Shown here piece after piece: positions 48,634 to 61,720 of a stretch of 64,000 nt of DNA. The notes beneath the pieces were generated by a model. That model saw only the letters and a program-made list of their open reading frames with translations, ran no database searches and was not told where the DNA came from. Numbering within the stretch: the stretch's first letter is position 1; every line of letters starts with the position of its first letter. The position numbers were made by a program, and so were the translations under genes. The stretch comes from Haematobia irritans (taxonomy: Eukaryota > Arthropoda > Insecta > Diptera > Muscidae). Where the stretch lies: positions 219,356,537 to 219,420,536 of the forward strand of contig NC_134397.1 of the NCBI RefSeq assembly GCF_050003625.1. The letters run 5' to 3'.

Positions 48634-49140
48634 TAGAGGTGTGCACGTGAGTAATATTTTGCTCACACTCACGCACACTCACGACGGAGAAATCTTATTC
48701 ACGCACACTCACGCATTTTCTTGGTAGGACTCACGCTCGCGAAAAGAAAATTTGTACTCACGCACGAAAATCTGTTAAATGTCGTGACTCACGAAAAATG
48801 TCGTGACTCACGAATAAATTTATGAGTAATTTACCTATGGAACCTGATTGAAAACATGAGTAGTGTAAAATCGAGAGCGTTATAAAACTCTTTACACCTA
48901 GGGTGTCACTAAAATTATAAATGAATTCAACTCGTAAGCATCTTATGTTCGTACGCGTAAATTTTTTCGTGAGTGTGTTTTTCCGAAATTCGTTACTCAC
49001 GCACACTCACGAAGATATTATTTCGTGACTCACGCTCACTCACGACATTTGGTTGGTTAATCAGCGTGAATCACGATTCACTCGTGAGTCACGAAAATTA
49101 TCTTGAGTCACGACAATTTCGTGTCACGTGCAAACTTCTA
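48634..49140. mobile_element. TCACG-rich hAT-like MITE, unit 3 copy
   Basis: Same as 44611-45117. Confidence 0.7.
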
Positions 49141-49328
49141 CTTTAAAATCAGTGTGTAACCTTTTAGTGCGAGTGCAATTTTGTGTGCCACTTTTCAGAA
49201 ATTCTCAACGGTAACTCTGCTCTTATGTGATAATTTTGCTTGTTGGCATAACTACAGAGGCACAATTGGTCCTAAGCAGTCAATATGAATTTTTTGCGGA
49301 AAGGATTTTCACCATTTTTATAGTGAAG

Positions 49329-52300
49329 TTTTTATAGCCCCCACCATAAGATGGGGGGTATATTAACTTTGTCATTCCGTTTGTAACACATCGAAATATT
49401 GCTCTAAGACCCCATAAAGTATATGTATTCTGGGTCGTGGTGAAGTTCTGAGTCGATCAAAGCATGTCCGTCCGTCTGTTGAAATCACGCTATCTTCCGA
49501 ACGAAACAAGCTATCGACTTGAAACTTGACACAAGTAGTTGTTATTGATGTAGGTCGGACGGTATTGAAAATGGGCCTTATCGGACCACTTTTACGTATA
49601 GCCCCTATATAAACCGACGCTCAGATTTGGCTTGCGGAGCCTGTTGGAGGAGCAAAATTCATCCGATCCGGTTGAAATTTGGTACATGGTGTTTGTATAT
49701 GGTCTCCCACAACCATGCAAAAACTGGTCCAAATCGGTCCATAATTATATATAGCCCCCATATAAACCAATCCCCAGATTTGGCTTGAGGAGCCTCTAAG
49801 AGAAGCAAATTTTATCCGATCCGGCTGAAAATTGGTCCACATCGGTCAATAATTATATATAGCCCCCATATAAACCGATCCCCAGATTTGGTTTGCGGAG
49901 CCTCTAAGAGAAGCAAATTTCATCCGATCTGGCCGAAATTTAGTACATGGTGTAAGTATATGGTCTCTAACACCTATGAAAAATTGGTCCACATCAGTCC
50001 ATAATTATAAATAGCCCCCATATAAACCGATCTCCCGGTTTGGCTTGCGGTGCCTCTAAGAGAAGTAAATTTCATCCGATCCGGCTGAAATTTGGTACAT
50101 GGTGTTAGTATATGGTCTCTCACAACCATGCAAAAACTGGTCCAAATCGGTCCATAATTATATATAGCCCCCATATAAACCGATCCTCAGATTTGGTTTG
50201 CGGAGCCTCTAAGAGAAACAAATTTCATCCGATCCGGCCGAAATTTGGTACATGGTGTAAGTCTTTCACAACCATGCAAAAACTGATCTAAATCGGTCCA
50301 TAATTATATATAGCCCCCATATAAACCGATCCCCCGATTTGGCTTGCGGTGCCTCTAAGAGAAGCAAATTTCATCCGATCCGGCCGAAATTTGGTACATG
50401 GTGTAAGTATGTGGTCTCTAACAACTACGCAAAAATTGCTTCACATCGGTCCATAATTATATATAGCCCCCATATAAACCGATCCCCCGATTTGGCTTGC
50501 GGTGCCTCAAAGAGAAGCAAATTTCATCCGATCCAGCTGAAATTTGGTACATGATGTTAGTATATGGTTTCTAACAACCATGCAAAGTTGTGTTCATAAT
50601 TATATATGGCCCCCATATAAACCGATCCCCAGATTTGACCTCCGAAGCTATTGGAGGAGCAAAATTCATCCGACCCGCTTGAAATATGGTATGCGGTGAA
50701 ATTTGGTATATTGCGCTAGTATATGGCCGCTAACAACGATGCCAAAATTGGTCCACATCGGTCCATAATTATAAATAGCCCCCATATAAACCGATCTCCC
50801 GATTTGGTTTGCGGTGCCCCTAAGAGAAGTAAATTTCATCCGATCCGGCTGAAATTTGGTACATGGTGTTAGTATATGGTCTCTCACAACCATGCAAAAA
50901 CTGGTCCAAATCGGTCCATAATTATATATAGCCCCCATATAAACCGATCCTCAGATTTGGTTTGCGGAGCCTCTAAGAGAAACAAATTTCATCCGATCCG
51001 GCCGAAATTTGGTACATGGTGTAAGTATATGGTCTTTAACAGACATGCGAAAATTGGTCCACATCGGTCCTTAATTATATATAGCCCCCATATAAACCGA
51101 TCCCCAGATTTGGCTTGCGGAGCCTCTAAGAGAAGCAAATTTCATCCGATCCGGCTGAAATTTGGTACATACTCGTAGTGCTAGTATATGGTATTTACCA
51201 AACATGCAAAAATTGGTCCACATCGGTCCATAATTATATATAACCCCCATATAAACCAATCCCCCGATTTGGCTTGCGGAGCCTCTAAGAGAATCAAATT
51301 TCATCCGATCCGGCTGAAATTTGGTACATGGTGTTAGTATATGGTCTCTAACAACCATGAAAAAATTGGTTCACATCGGTCCATAATTATATATAGCCCC
51401 CATATAAACCGATCTCCAGATTTGACCTCAGGAGCCCCTTGGAAGAGCAAAATTCTCCCGATCCGGTTGAAATTTGGTACGTGGTGTTAGTATATGGTCT
51501 CTAACAACCAGGCAAAAATTGGTCTACACCGATTTTAATTATATATAACCCCCATTTAAACCGATCCCCAGATTTGACTTCCGGAGCTATTGGAGGAGCA
51601 GAATTCATCCGACCCACTTGAAATTTGGTACGTGGTGAAATTTGGTATATTGCGCTAGTATATAGCCGCTAACAACCATGCCAAAATTGGTCCATATCGA
51701 TCTATAGTTATATATAGCCGATCTCCAAAAATAATCTACCAAAATTTTTATTTCTATAGAAAATGTTGTCAATTTTTTTTACTATAGAAAATTTTGTCAA
51801 AATGTTTTTACTATAGAAAATTTTGTTAACATTTTATTACTATGCCCAACAAAACTTATGATTACTGGTGGTACCTTCAACTTTTGTGGAAGTGGAAAAT
51901 CTTACTTAGACTTCACATCATTGTTGTTGTTGTTGCCATCAATCCCTGTAGTTGCTTTCTTCGCCGTTTTGTGGGTTGTTGAAACTTCGTTTGGCTTAAT
52001 TTAAAATTGCTGCATTGTTGTTGTTTGGTGTAATTGGAATTCAGTTGTTGCTATTCTTTTGGGTACAAAAACTAATAATTTAGCTCATATTTAAGTGGGA
52101 AGAATTCCCAGTCCTTCATTGGATTTTATTTGTATAGAAAAATTTGTCAAAATTTTATTGTTATAGAAAATTTTATCAATATTTTATTTCTATGGAAATT
52201 TTTGTCAACATTTTACTTCTATAGAAAATTTTTTCCAACTGAATTATTTACGTATTTAATCGGTCTTTTTTTTCTTGTTTAATATATACCCCATATGGAC

Positions 52301-52480
52301 TAACTTACAATTGAGAAGACGGTGTTAAGAAGTTCTAAGATACCTTGCCATCGCCAAGCGTTACCGCAACCCAAGTAATTCGATTGTGGATGACAGTCTT
52401 TAGTACAAGTTTCTATGCAATCCATGGTGGAGGGTACATAAGATTCGGCCTGGCCGAGCTTACGGCCGTATATACTTGTT
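49329..52480 (+). mobile_element. Family B Helentron-like element, full length (about 3.15 kb)
   Basis: This is the only complete B copy in the triplicated block. It has the left end TTTTTATAGCCCCCACCATA, about fifteen 153-bp modules to about 51730, 29-bp minisatellite units (51740-51845 and 52126-52240), 'cttgccatcgccaagcgtta', and the right-end hairpin TTCGGCC-T-GGCCGAG, then CTTACGGCCGTATATACTTG. The minisatellite is split by a 280-bp unrelated segment (51846-52125). It hosts the right breakpoint of the triplication. Confidence 0.85.
51846..52125. other. Unidentified 280-bp insert in the B minisatellite
   Basis: Non-repetitive sequence between minisatellite halves, with GTT-rich runs (ttgttgttgttgttg near 51922 and 52016) and the palindrome GGGAAGAATTCCC near 52098. 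No inverted ends or target duplication were recognised; origin unknown. Confidence 0.5.
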
Positions 52481-53344
52481 TAATTTCATTTTTCCATTTT
52501 CACAGCCAATTTATCATATCCGAAATTAACGCTTTCGTTCGACTTATATGCCACAACTGATTTTTCTTTATAACTTCTGCTATATTGGCTTTTAGTAATA
52601 TCACACTTTCTAATTTAAAAATAATAAAGAATAAAAGGCTCGACAGTGGGAACTACCAAAAAACTGGGTGATTTTGGGTGAAATAACACCTCTTGTTGGA
52701 TACTCCCATATATTTTATTTTTCTACATTAAATTTCTTCTAAAATGTTTAAACTCAATATACTCCTTAAACCTGAAAAACCCTTAAATTTTCCATATTCT
52801 TCTTCTTCTTCTACACATTGTCAGTGGAATTATGAATATCCACAAAAATTATTTAAATGATTTAATGCTACCAAAACTAGGCTATGAAATTACACTTTGT
52901 GTAAGTGCCTTAAAGCAGATTATATAGTTTCTGCCTCTATGCACATCCGCATGGTGAATACCATTTTATTTTACATTCCAACTCAATGCGAATAATTTGA
53001 AGGCGGCAGCACATAATGTATGCAAAACGCCAAAAAGGGGACGACGATAAGAATGAAAATGGTGTTGAGAAATTTTCCAAAAGGCTATTCATTTGGAAAC
53101 ACGTGTTCAACTTTTAAAGAGCCCAAATACGGTATGCTAAAATAGTTAGTTTTGGAAACTTTAAAATTATGTTCTTCACAAGAGTATTGCAATGAACCAA
53201 TGAAAAATAGTAAAATTTTACCTAAGCATTAATTCAGTGTTGTATGGGAAAACTATAATATTTGTAAAACTTTCCATGTGATTAGTTTAGATCGATTAAT
53301 GATACTAAATATACAGTAATTGAAGTTGCCTCTCACCATATTTG
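52481..53344. other. Unique sequence, no recognised gene
   Basis: AT-rich, with a TTC run near 52799-52812. No coding, RNA or repeat call. Confidence 0.5.
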
Positions 53345-54039
53345 GAAATGCCAAAGATTTTGACCTTCCCTTAAGGATTTTGGTATTCATTTATAGCCAA
53401 AGATGTCGATTCATTAAAATAAAGATCTTCTATTTTAGCAATATTGTAATAAATATATTTACGTCAAAATCAAATTTATAGAAAATACTTGATTGCAAAA
53501 AAAATGTTTTCTTAATTAATAGAAAAATTTGAAAAAAAAACTTAAAAACTTAAATTTACTCTATGGGAAATGATTTATCCCCAGCATCGATATAGGAATA
53601 GTCCTTCATGTGAACGGACCAATCCTAGTTCTGTTCAAAACGTCATTTTGACATGGGGTTGTCACTGATGGGATTAATTTCGAAGTTAGACATATTTTAA
53701 TATAAGGTGGAAATAATATGAGATTATGGGATTTATTATAAATTAACATTACAAAATTACTATACACCGGAGCATTGGCTTAAGTCCTGTGAAAGGTCCG
53801 CCAGAGGCATTGTTACCTTATTTTGTTACTTTATATCACAAATGCATTTTTTCCTTTAACGAAAATTTTACTTAATTCCAAGATTTGTGACTATAATATC
53901 TGGCCGAAATATTTTCTATAGCAAAGATTGTAAACTACTTTTAATTTCTTTATATTTAAGAAAGTTAGCCTTAATATTTATTTTGTAAATTTCATGTCTT
54001 AATGTTTAGGTTGCATAATCGTTCACATTGGGTCAATAT
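53345..54039 (+). mobile_element. D-type repeat, long or compound copy
   Basis: 'ccaaagattttgaccttccc' and 'ttaaggattttggtattcat' match the D element at 4755-4800. The right part 'ggttgcataatcg...ttgggtcaatattttt' matches the D right end. The middle is unmatched to other D copies. It runs directly into the A element at 54040. Confidence 0.5.
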
Positions 54040-54466
54040 TTTTATACCCTGCGCCACACTGTGGAACAGGGTATTATAAGTTAGTGCATATGTTTGTAAC
54101 ACCCAGAAGGAGACGAGGTAGACATATGGTATCTTTGGCAATAATGCTCAGGGTGGTTCCCTGAGTCGATATAACCATGTCCGTCTGTCCGTCCGTCTGT
54201 CTGTGAACACATTTTTGTGATCAAAGTCTAGGTCGCAATATAAGTCCAATCGCCTTCAAATTAGGAACGTGTTCCTTTTTTGGGTCAGATTAGAACCCTA
54301 TTGATTTTGGAAGAAATCGGTTCAGATTTAGATATAGCTCCCATATATATATATTTCGCCCGATATGCACTTATATGGACCCAGAAGCCAGAGTTTTATC
54401 CCGATTAGCTTGAAATTTTGCACAAGGAGTACAATTAGTAGTATAGTCATGTGTGCCAAATTTGAT
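54040..54466 (+). mobile_element. Family A element, left part, truncated
   Basis: TTTTTATACCCTGCGCCACA, the GTCCGTCTGTCC tract near 54178 and the first two modules. It stops after 'gccaaatttgattg' at 54466. Confidence 0.8.
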
Positions 54467-54469
54467 TGA

Positions 54470-54634
54470 TACAAAGATTCAACATATCACTTAATTTAAT
54501 GACTATTTCTTTAAATCAAAAAAGTTTTTCTTGCGATTTTGACAGAGGGACGCGAATTTCAAATTTTCGTGTCCTAAACATAAAGAAGGAATTTTATAAA
54601 TCAAAGATTATAAACGTTTGTTTTTTTCAATACA
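54470..54634 (+). mobile_element. D-type fragment after the truncated A element
   Basis: 'gactatttctttaaatcaaa', 'gagggacgcgaatttcaaat' and 'cgtgtcctaaacataaag' parallel D text at 14085-14210. Together with 53345-54039 it suggests the A element inserted into a D-type repeat. Confidence 0.5.
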
Positions 54635-55157
54635 ATACCTCTAGATTTCCAATTTCAGGTAAATTGAATAAAAACTGCGGTTCCTATAAGCCCAAGAAAT
54701 AAAATCGGGAGATCGGTCTATATGGGGGCTATACCAAAACATGGACCGATTCTCACCATTTTTGGCACACCTCTTTATGGTCATAAAATACCTCTAGATT
54801 TCAAATTTCAGGCAAATTGGATAAAAACTACGATTTCTATAAGTCCAAGACCCCAAATCGGGAGGTCGGTTTATATGGGGACTATATCAAAACCTGGACC
54901 GATATAGCTCATCTTCGAACTTGACCTGCCTGCAGACAAAAGACGAGTTTGTGCAAAAATTCAGCACAATTGCTTCATTATTGAAGACTGTAGCGTGATT
55001 ACAGCAGACAGACGGACATCGTTATATCGTCTTAGAATTTCTCCCTGATCAAGAATATATATACTTTATATAGTCGGAAATCGATATTTCGATGTATTAC
55101 AAACGGAATGACAAACTTATTATACCCCCGTCACCATTCTATGGTGGTGGGTATAAT
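54635..55157 (-). mobile_element. Family C Helentron-like element, left part, reversed
   Basis: Two modules (MGAIPKHG- and MGTISKPG-type frames starting at 54722 and 54875, exactly 153 bp apart), then 'gcagacagacggacatcgtt', 'tatcgtcttagaatttctcc', 'gatcaagaatatatatactt' and the left end CACCATTCTATGGTGGTGGG. The right end is missing. Confidence 0.8.
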
Positions 55158-55184
55158 AAGGGCTCGTTCACAACAACAGTTCCC

Positions 55185-55445
55185 TACACACAAAAAATAT
55201 TTTTTCTGATTCAATCACGAAATTAATTGATCCAATTAATTTTTAATTGAAATGTCTTCAATCACAGAAATGATAGTATCAATTAAAAACTTAATTGAAG
55301 GTCAATTATAAAGTTAACTGATCCAATTAAAAAATTAATTGATACTATCATTTTTGTGATTGATTTTTGTTTCAATTAAAAAATTTGTTGAATCAATTAA
55401 ATTTTTAATTGAATATTTTTTAAAACTCAATTAAAATTTTAATTG
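55185..55445. repeat. Family G: AATTAATT-rich palindromic repeat
   Basis: Dense TTCAATTAAA/TTTAATTGAA words on both strands, with 'atttctgattcaatcacgaa'-like and 'gatactatcatttttgtgat' phrases. The outer phrase ACACAAAAAATATTTTTTCT is mirrored at the right edge of 61190-61600. Likely a MITE or fold-back family; boundaries uncertain. Confidence 0.55.
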
Positions 55446-56495
55446 GAAAAATTTGCCGCTCACTTCATCCCGGTATCCCTGGTATTAACGATGCGACCTC
55501 GTTAAGATATCCATTTTAAAGTTGAATCACATAACTTTAAGAACAACAAGTCTTCATTGAAAAGTTTATCGACTCAAGGTCAAGTAAAAACTTAATCAGA
55601 ATATAATATTCTCCACCTATATTTTACGTGGATCGAGTTTCATTACTAATAACTGAAAATAAACTAATATAGAGCCAAACAGTGAGTCAAAGACGGACGC
55701 ACACCGTTAAACCATTGGAAATTTCCACCTGTCACAAATATTTAAATGAGCTACCGACAATTTGATCCACTAATTATACACTTCCAAAGTGAAGGGCAAA
55801 ACCCAAACAAAACTTAAGTGTTACAGTACAATTGAGAGTGGTTAACTGAAATATATTGAAAATTAATAGATAATGTGCACATATTTTCTTGAGTGTAGTT
55901 TAATTGCAAGAAATATAAAGAACCCGTAGTCACAATTATTTAATGTGACCGATGTATGTCATACGCTCTTAACTTTGTGGCATCAATATTATTCCTCAAA
56001 ACTCAATGGCATTCTTATAACTTACGTGCAGTTTTATTGAACAACGTATCTTACTTGTAACTGCAATTAAATATGGCCTTTCATTTGAGCCTGAAGCGAA
56101 ATATTTTCAATGAAAATGTAAATGATGATGACAAGGCATTTTTTTTTTTGAGTGACATCCATTGGGAGCAAATATACTTTGTACAATTAATGGTTGGGAA
56201 TTACTACGTTTTTTCTTCCATTTTTTACTTTTATTGCAAATAGCATTTCGAACAATGTTCACAGTAAGTTAAAGTAATTTGAACACGTAGCATCATATTC
56301 TTTAGTATGACGAAATGAAAAATGTCCAATACAATAAAATAGAAAATTTTTCGTTTAATTCAACTTATAATGTTATGTACTTTGGAGATATTCGTAACGA
56401 AAATTGATTTCCATATAAATGTTTGGTACTCAGTATGAAAATATTTTTCGGGCATTCGAAAATACAAATGCCTTAAGGGGGAAAAAATACCACCA
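55446..56495. other. Unique sequence, no recognised gene
   Basis: No coding or RNA feature recognised. Short family G words (ccaattaaaattttaattga) reappear at 56503-56525, just before the next A element. Confidence 0.5.
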
Positions 56496-56530
56496 AAATT
56501 GTTCCAATTAAAATTTTAATTGAATTTTAA

Positions 56531-56713
56531 ACAAGTAAGGAAAGTCTAAAGTCGGGCGGGGCCGACTATATTCTACCCTGTAAATCCACATTTTCGATAC
56601 TATATCAAATCCGTCAAATGTGTTGGGTGCTATATATAAAGGTTTTTGTCCCAAATACATAGTGTACCATCCCACGGCTAATGCCCTGGGATGGTACACT
56701 ATGTTAGTAAAAA
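56531..56713 (-). mobile_element. Family A right end, internally deleted, with an 18-bp-stem hairpin
   Basis: ACAAGTAAGGAAAGTCTAAA and the AGTCGG/CCGACT stem are intact. Most of the element is missing, and at 56657-56704 the text forms a perfect inverted repeat (arms ACATAGTGTACCATCCCA and complement, 12-base loop). It abuts a second A right end at 56714. Confidence 0.75.
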
Positions 56714-58754
<2,041 letters not shown>

Positions 58755-59605
58755 CTAATCACCTCCTCCCACGTTCCCTGTAAATTTCAAGTAAATCGGA
58801 GAAGTTTAAATTTTGCTCTATTGTTTTAAAGGGACGTCACTTTCCCCGATACAATATCGACAAACACCGAAGTAAATAGTACCCTTAACCTTCCCTTCCT
58901 TACACCATCAAGTGTGGTGTAAGGAAGGTTGCCTCCCCGTTCATAAAATTCCCCCTACTGCCTTTGTAAATTTCAAGAAAACCTAAGAATTTTATTTTCA
59001 GTTTTAGAGGAGGTCCTCTTCCCCGACCAAATATCGAAAAGTGATGTAGCGTATCTTTTGTAAACGTCTCAGAAAATATCAAGCAAATTATAAGCCCAAA
59101 GGGGCGGCCCTCTTCCGACCAAACATCACAAAATCAGGTATCAAATATTAATATCGTAACCTCTCCCCAGTCCTCTGTAGATTTCAAGTAACTAGGTAAA
59201 GTTTAATTTTTTCTCTGTATGTACTTAAGAGAAGCGGATGTCTCCCTATGCCCTTTTATTTTTCCCCGACCAAATATTAAAAAAATCAAGAACCTAATAT
59301 AAATTTCATAACCTCACCCATTTTTTCCGTAAAATTTCAGTTGGGGGAGTTTAGTTTTGTTTTCACTGTACTTTCAAAAAAAGTCGGACAAAGGAAGGTC
59401 CCCCTCCGCCACCAAATATCGAAAAATAATATAGCTGATCTTTGTCTAGATGCCAACCCCAACCTTCAATGAAAATTTCAAGCAAATCACTTGGTGTTCA
59501 AAATTGCAAGAATTTTTTGGGGCCATACGAAATTCAAGATGGGCTCATTTGCAGTAAAATTTACAAATTTAAAGAAATATGGAGTAAAGGCAACTTTCTT
59601 CACAC
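58755..59605. repeat. Family F modular repeat, possible fourth Helentron-like family
   Basis: The phrase 'ccccgaccaaatatcgaaaa' or variants recurs near 58842, 59021, 59116, 59264 and 59413, interleaved with 'gtaaatttcaagtaaatcgg'-type phrases, so it is a degenerate tandem repeat of about 95-180 bp. The end (59488-59600, 'cttggtgttcaaaattgcaa') recurs at 63187-63300. A 14-bp-stem hairpin lies at 58894-58928. No coding evidence. Confidence 0.55.
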
Positions 59606-59607
59606 AT

Positions 59608-61142
59608 AACAAGTATATACGGCCGTAAGTTCGGCCAGGCCGAAGCTTATGTACCCTCCACCATGGATTGCGTAGAAACTTCTATTGAAGACTGTCATCC
59701 ACAATCGAATTACTTGGGTTGCGGTAACACTTGCCGATGGCAAGATATCTTAAAACTTCCTAACACCGTAATATATACCACATAGTCCATACGTGGTATA
59801 TATTAAACTAAAAAGGCCGATTAAATACGTATATTATTAAGTTTAAAGTTTCTATAGAAATACAATTTTGACAAAATAAAATTTTGACAACATTTTCTAT
59901 ATAAGTAAAATTTGGAAAAAATTTTCTGTAGAAATAAAATTTGGAAAAAATTTTCTATAGAAATAAAATTTTCACAAATGTTTCTATAGAAATAAAATGT
60001 TGACAAAATTTGCTATAGAAATAATATTTTCACAAATTTTTCAATAGAAATAAAATTTTGACAAAATTTTCTATAGAAATAAAATTATGACAAAATTTTC
60101 TATAGAAATAACATTTTGACAATGTTTTCTATAAAAATAAAATTTTGGTAAATTATTTTTGGCTCGAGTGGCAACCATGATTATGAACCGATATGGACCA
60201 ATTTTTGTGTGATAGGGGATCGGCTATATATAACTATAGCCCGATATGGACCAATTTTGGCATGGTTATTAGCGGCCTTATACTAACACCACGTTGCAAA
60301 TTTCAACGGATGAATTTTGCTCCTCCAAGAGGCTCCGGAGGACAAATCTGGGGATCGATTTATATGGGGGCTATATATAATTATGGACCGATATGGACCA
60401 ATTTTGGCATGGTTGTTAGAGACAATATACTAACACCACGTACCAAGTTTCAATCGGATGGGATGACTTTTGCTCCTCTAAGAGGCTCCGGAGGTCAAAT
60501 CTGGGGATCGGTTTATATGGGGGCTATATATAATTATGGGCCGATGTGGACCAATTTTTGCATGGTTGTTAGAGACCATATACTAACACCATGTACCAAA
60601 TTTCAGCCGGATCGAATGAAATTTGCTTCTCTTAGAGGCTCCGCAAGCCAAATCGGGGGATTGGTTTTTAATGGGGGCTATATATAATTATGGGCCGATG
60701 TGAACCAATTTTTGCATGGTTGTTAGAGACCATATACTAACACCATGTACCAAATTTCAGCCGGATCGGATGAAATTTGGTTCTCTTAGAGGCTCCGCAA
60801 GCCAAATCGGGGGATCGGTTTATATGGGGGCTATACGTAAAAGTGGACCGATATGGACCAATTTTTGCATGGTTGTTAGAGACCATATACTAACACCATG
60901 TACCAAATGGGGTCCGTTTGTATGGGGGCTATACGTAAAAGTGGACCGATATGGCCCATTTTGAATACCATCCGACCTACATCAATAACAACTACTTGTG
61001 CCAAGTTTCAAGTCGATAGCTTATTTCGTTCGGAAGTTAGCGTGATTCCAACAGACGGACGGACGGACATGCTCAGATCGACTCAGAATTTCAGCACGAC
61101 CCAGAATATATATACTTTATGGGGTCTTAGAGCAATATTTCG
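59608..61142 (-). mobile_element. Family B Helentron-like element, left end truncated
   Basis: Reversed: AACAAGTATATACGGCCGTA and the hairpin GTTCGGCC-A-GGCCGAA, 'acttgccgatggcaagatat', a minisatellite of about ten units (59840-60150), 'ttggctcgagtggcaaccat', then about five 153-bp modules, (GACG) tract at 61053-61069 and 'tatggggtcttagagcaata', stopping at 61142 before the terminal GGGTATAAAAA. It inserted into the family F/E sequence at 59607. The long frame at 60193-60687 only reflects the module period. Confidence 0.85.
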
Positions 61143-61189
61143 AACATACAAACAAATAAACAAACATACTTTGCATTTTAAATTATAAT

Positions 61190-61600
61190 ATATATAAATT
61201 ATATATATAAATTATTAATTAAAATTTTAATTAATTCAACAAATTTTATAATTGAAACAAAACTCAATCACAAAATTAATTGTATCAAATACTTGGATCA
61301 ATGAAATGTTTAATTGTTTTTTTTTCAATTTTTTAATATCATCAAAATTTTTCCAATTAAAATTTTAATTAAATTTTAAAAAAATATTCAATTAAAAATT
61401 TATTTAATTCAACAAATTTTATAATTCAAACAAAAGTCAATAACAAAATTATTTGTATCAAATACTTGGATCAATGGAATTTTTAATTGACTTTGGTGAT
61501 TGCTATTATGAATTCCGTGATTGAAGAAATTTCAATTAAAACTGATTCAATTAATTTCGTGATTGAAGACAAAGAATATTTTTTTTGTCTGTGTATAAAC
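61190..61600. repeat. Family G palindromic repeat with internal duplication
   Basis: 'ccaattaaaattttaattaa', 'ttcaacaaattttataattg' and 'ttgtatcaaatacttggatc' occur twice (61205-61315 and 61345-61480). The right edge TTTCGTGATTGAAGACAAAG then AATATTTTTTTTGTCTGTGT mirrors the left edge of 55185-55445. Confidence 0.55.
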
Positions 61601-61720
61601 TGGGGAAACCAATATACCTTATATACACTGAAAAACCAGTGAACGCACCATGAAGAAAAATGTTGGTTTATTTTAGAAAATTTAAATTATTTTTAAAAAA
61701 TTGAAACTAAACATTATTAC

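Larger units (their letters stand above)
47063..51085 (+). repeat. Tandem triplication, unit 3 (4023 bp)
   Basis: Third copy. At 51085 the B element continues with normal module sequence (ATATAGC|CCCCATATAAACC) and does not jump to TTCGC, marking the right boundary of the duplicated block. A unit 3-specific A lies at 49996 (G in units 1 and 2). Confidence 0.9.

Noticed and set aside
60193..60687. 164-codon open frame with repeated MGAIYNYG blocks
   Set aside because: Family B modules, whose length is divisible by three, keep the frame open by duplication. There is no independent sign of translation.
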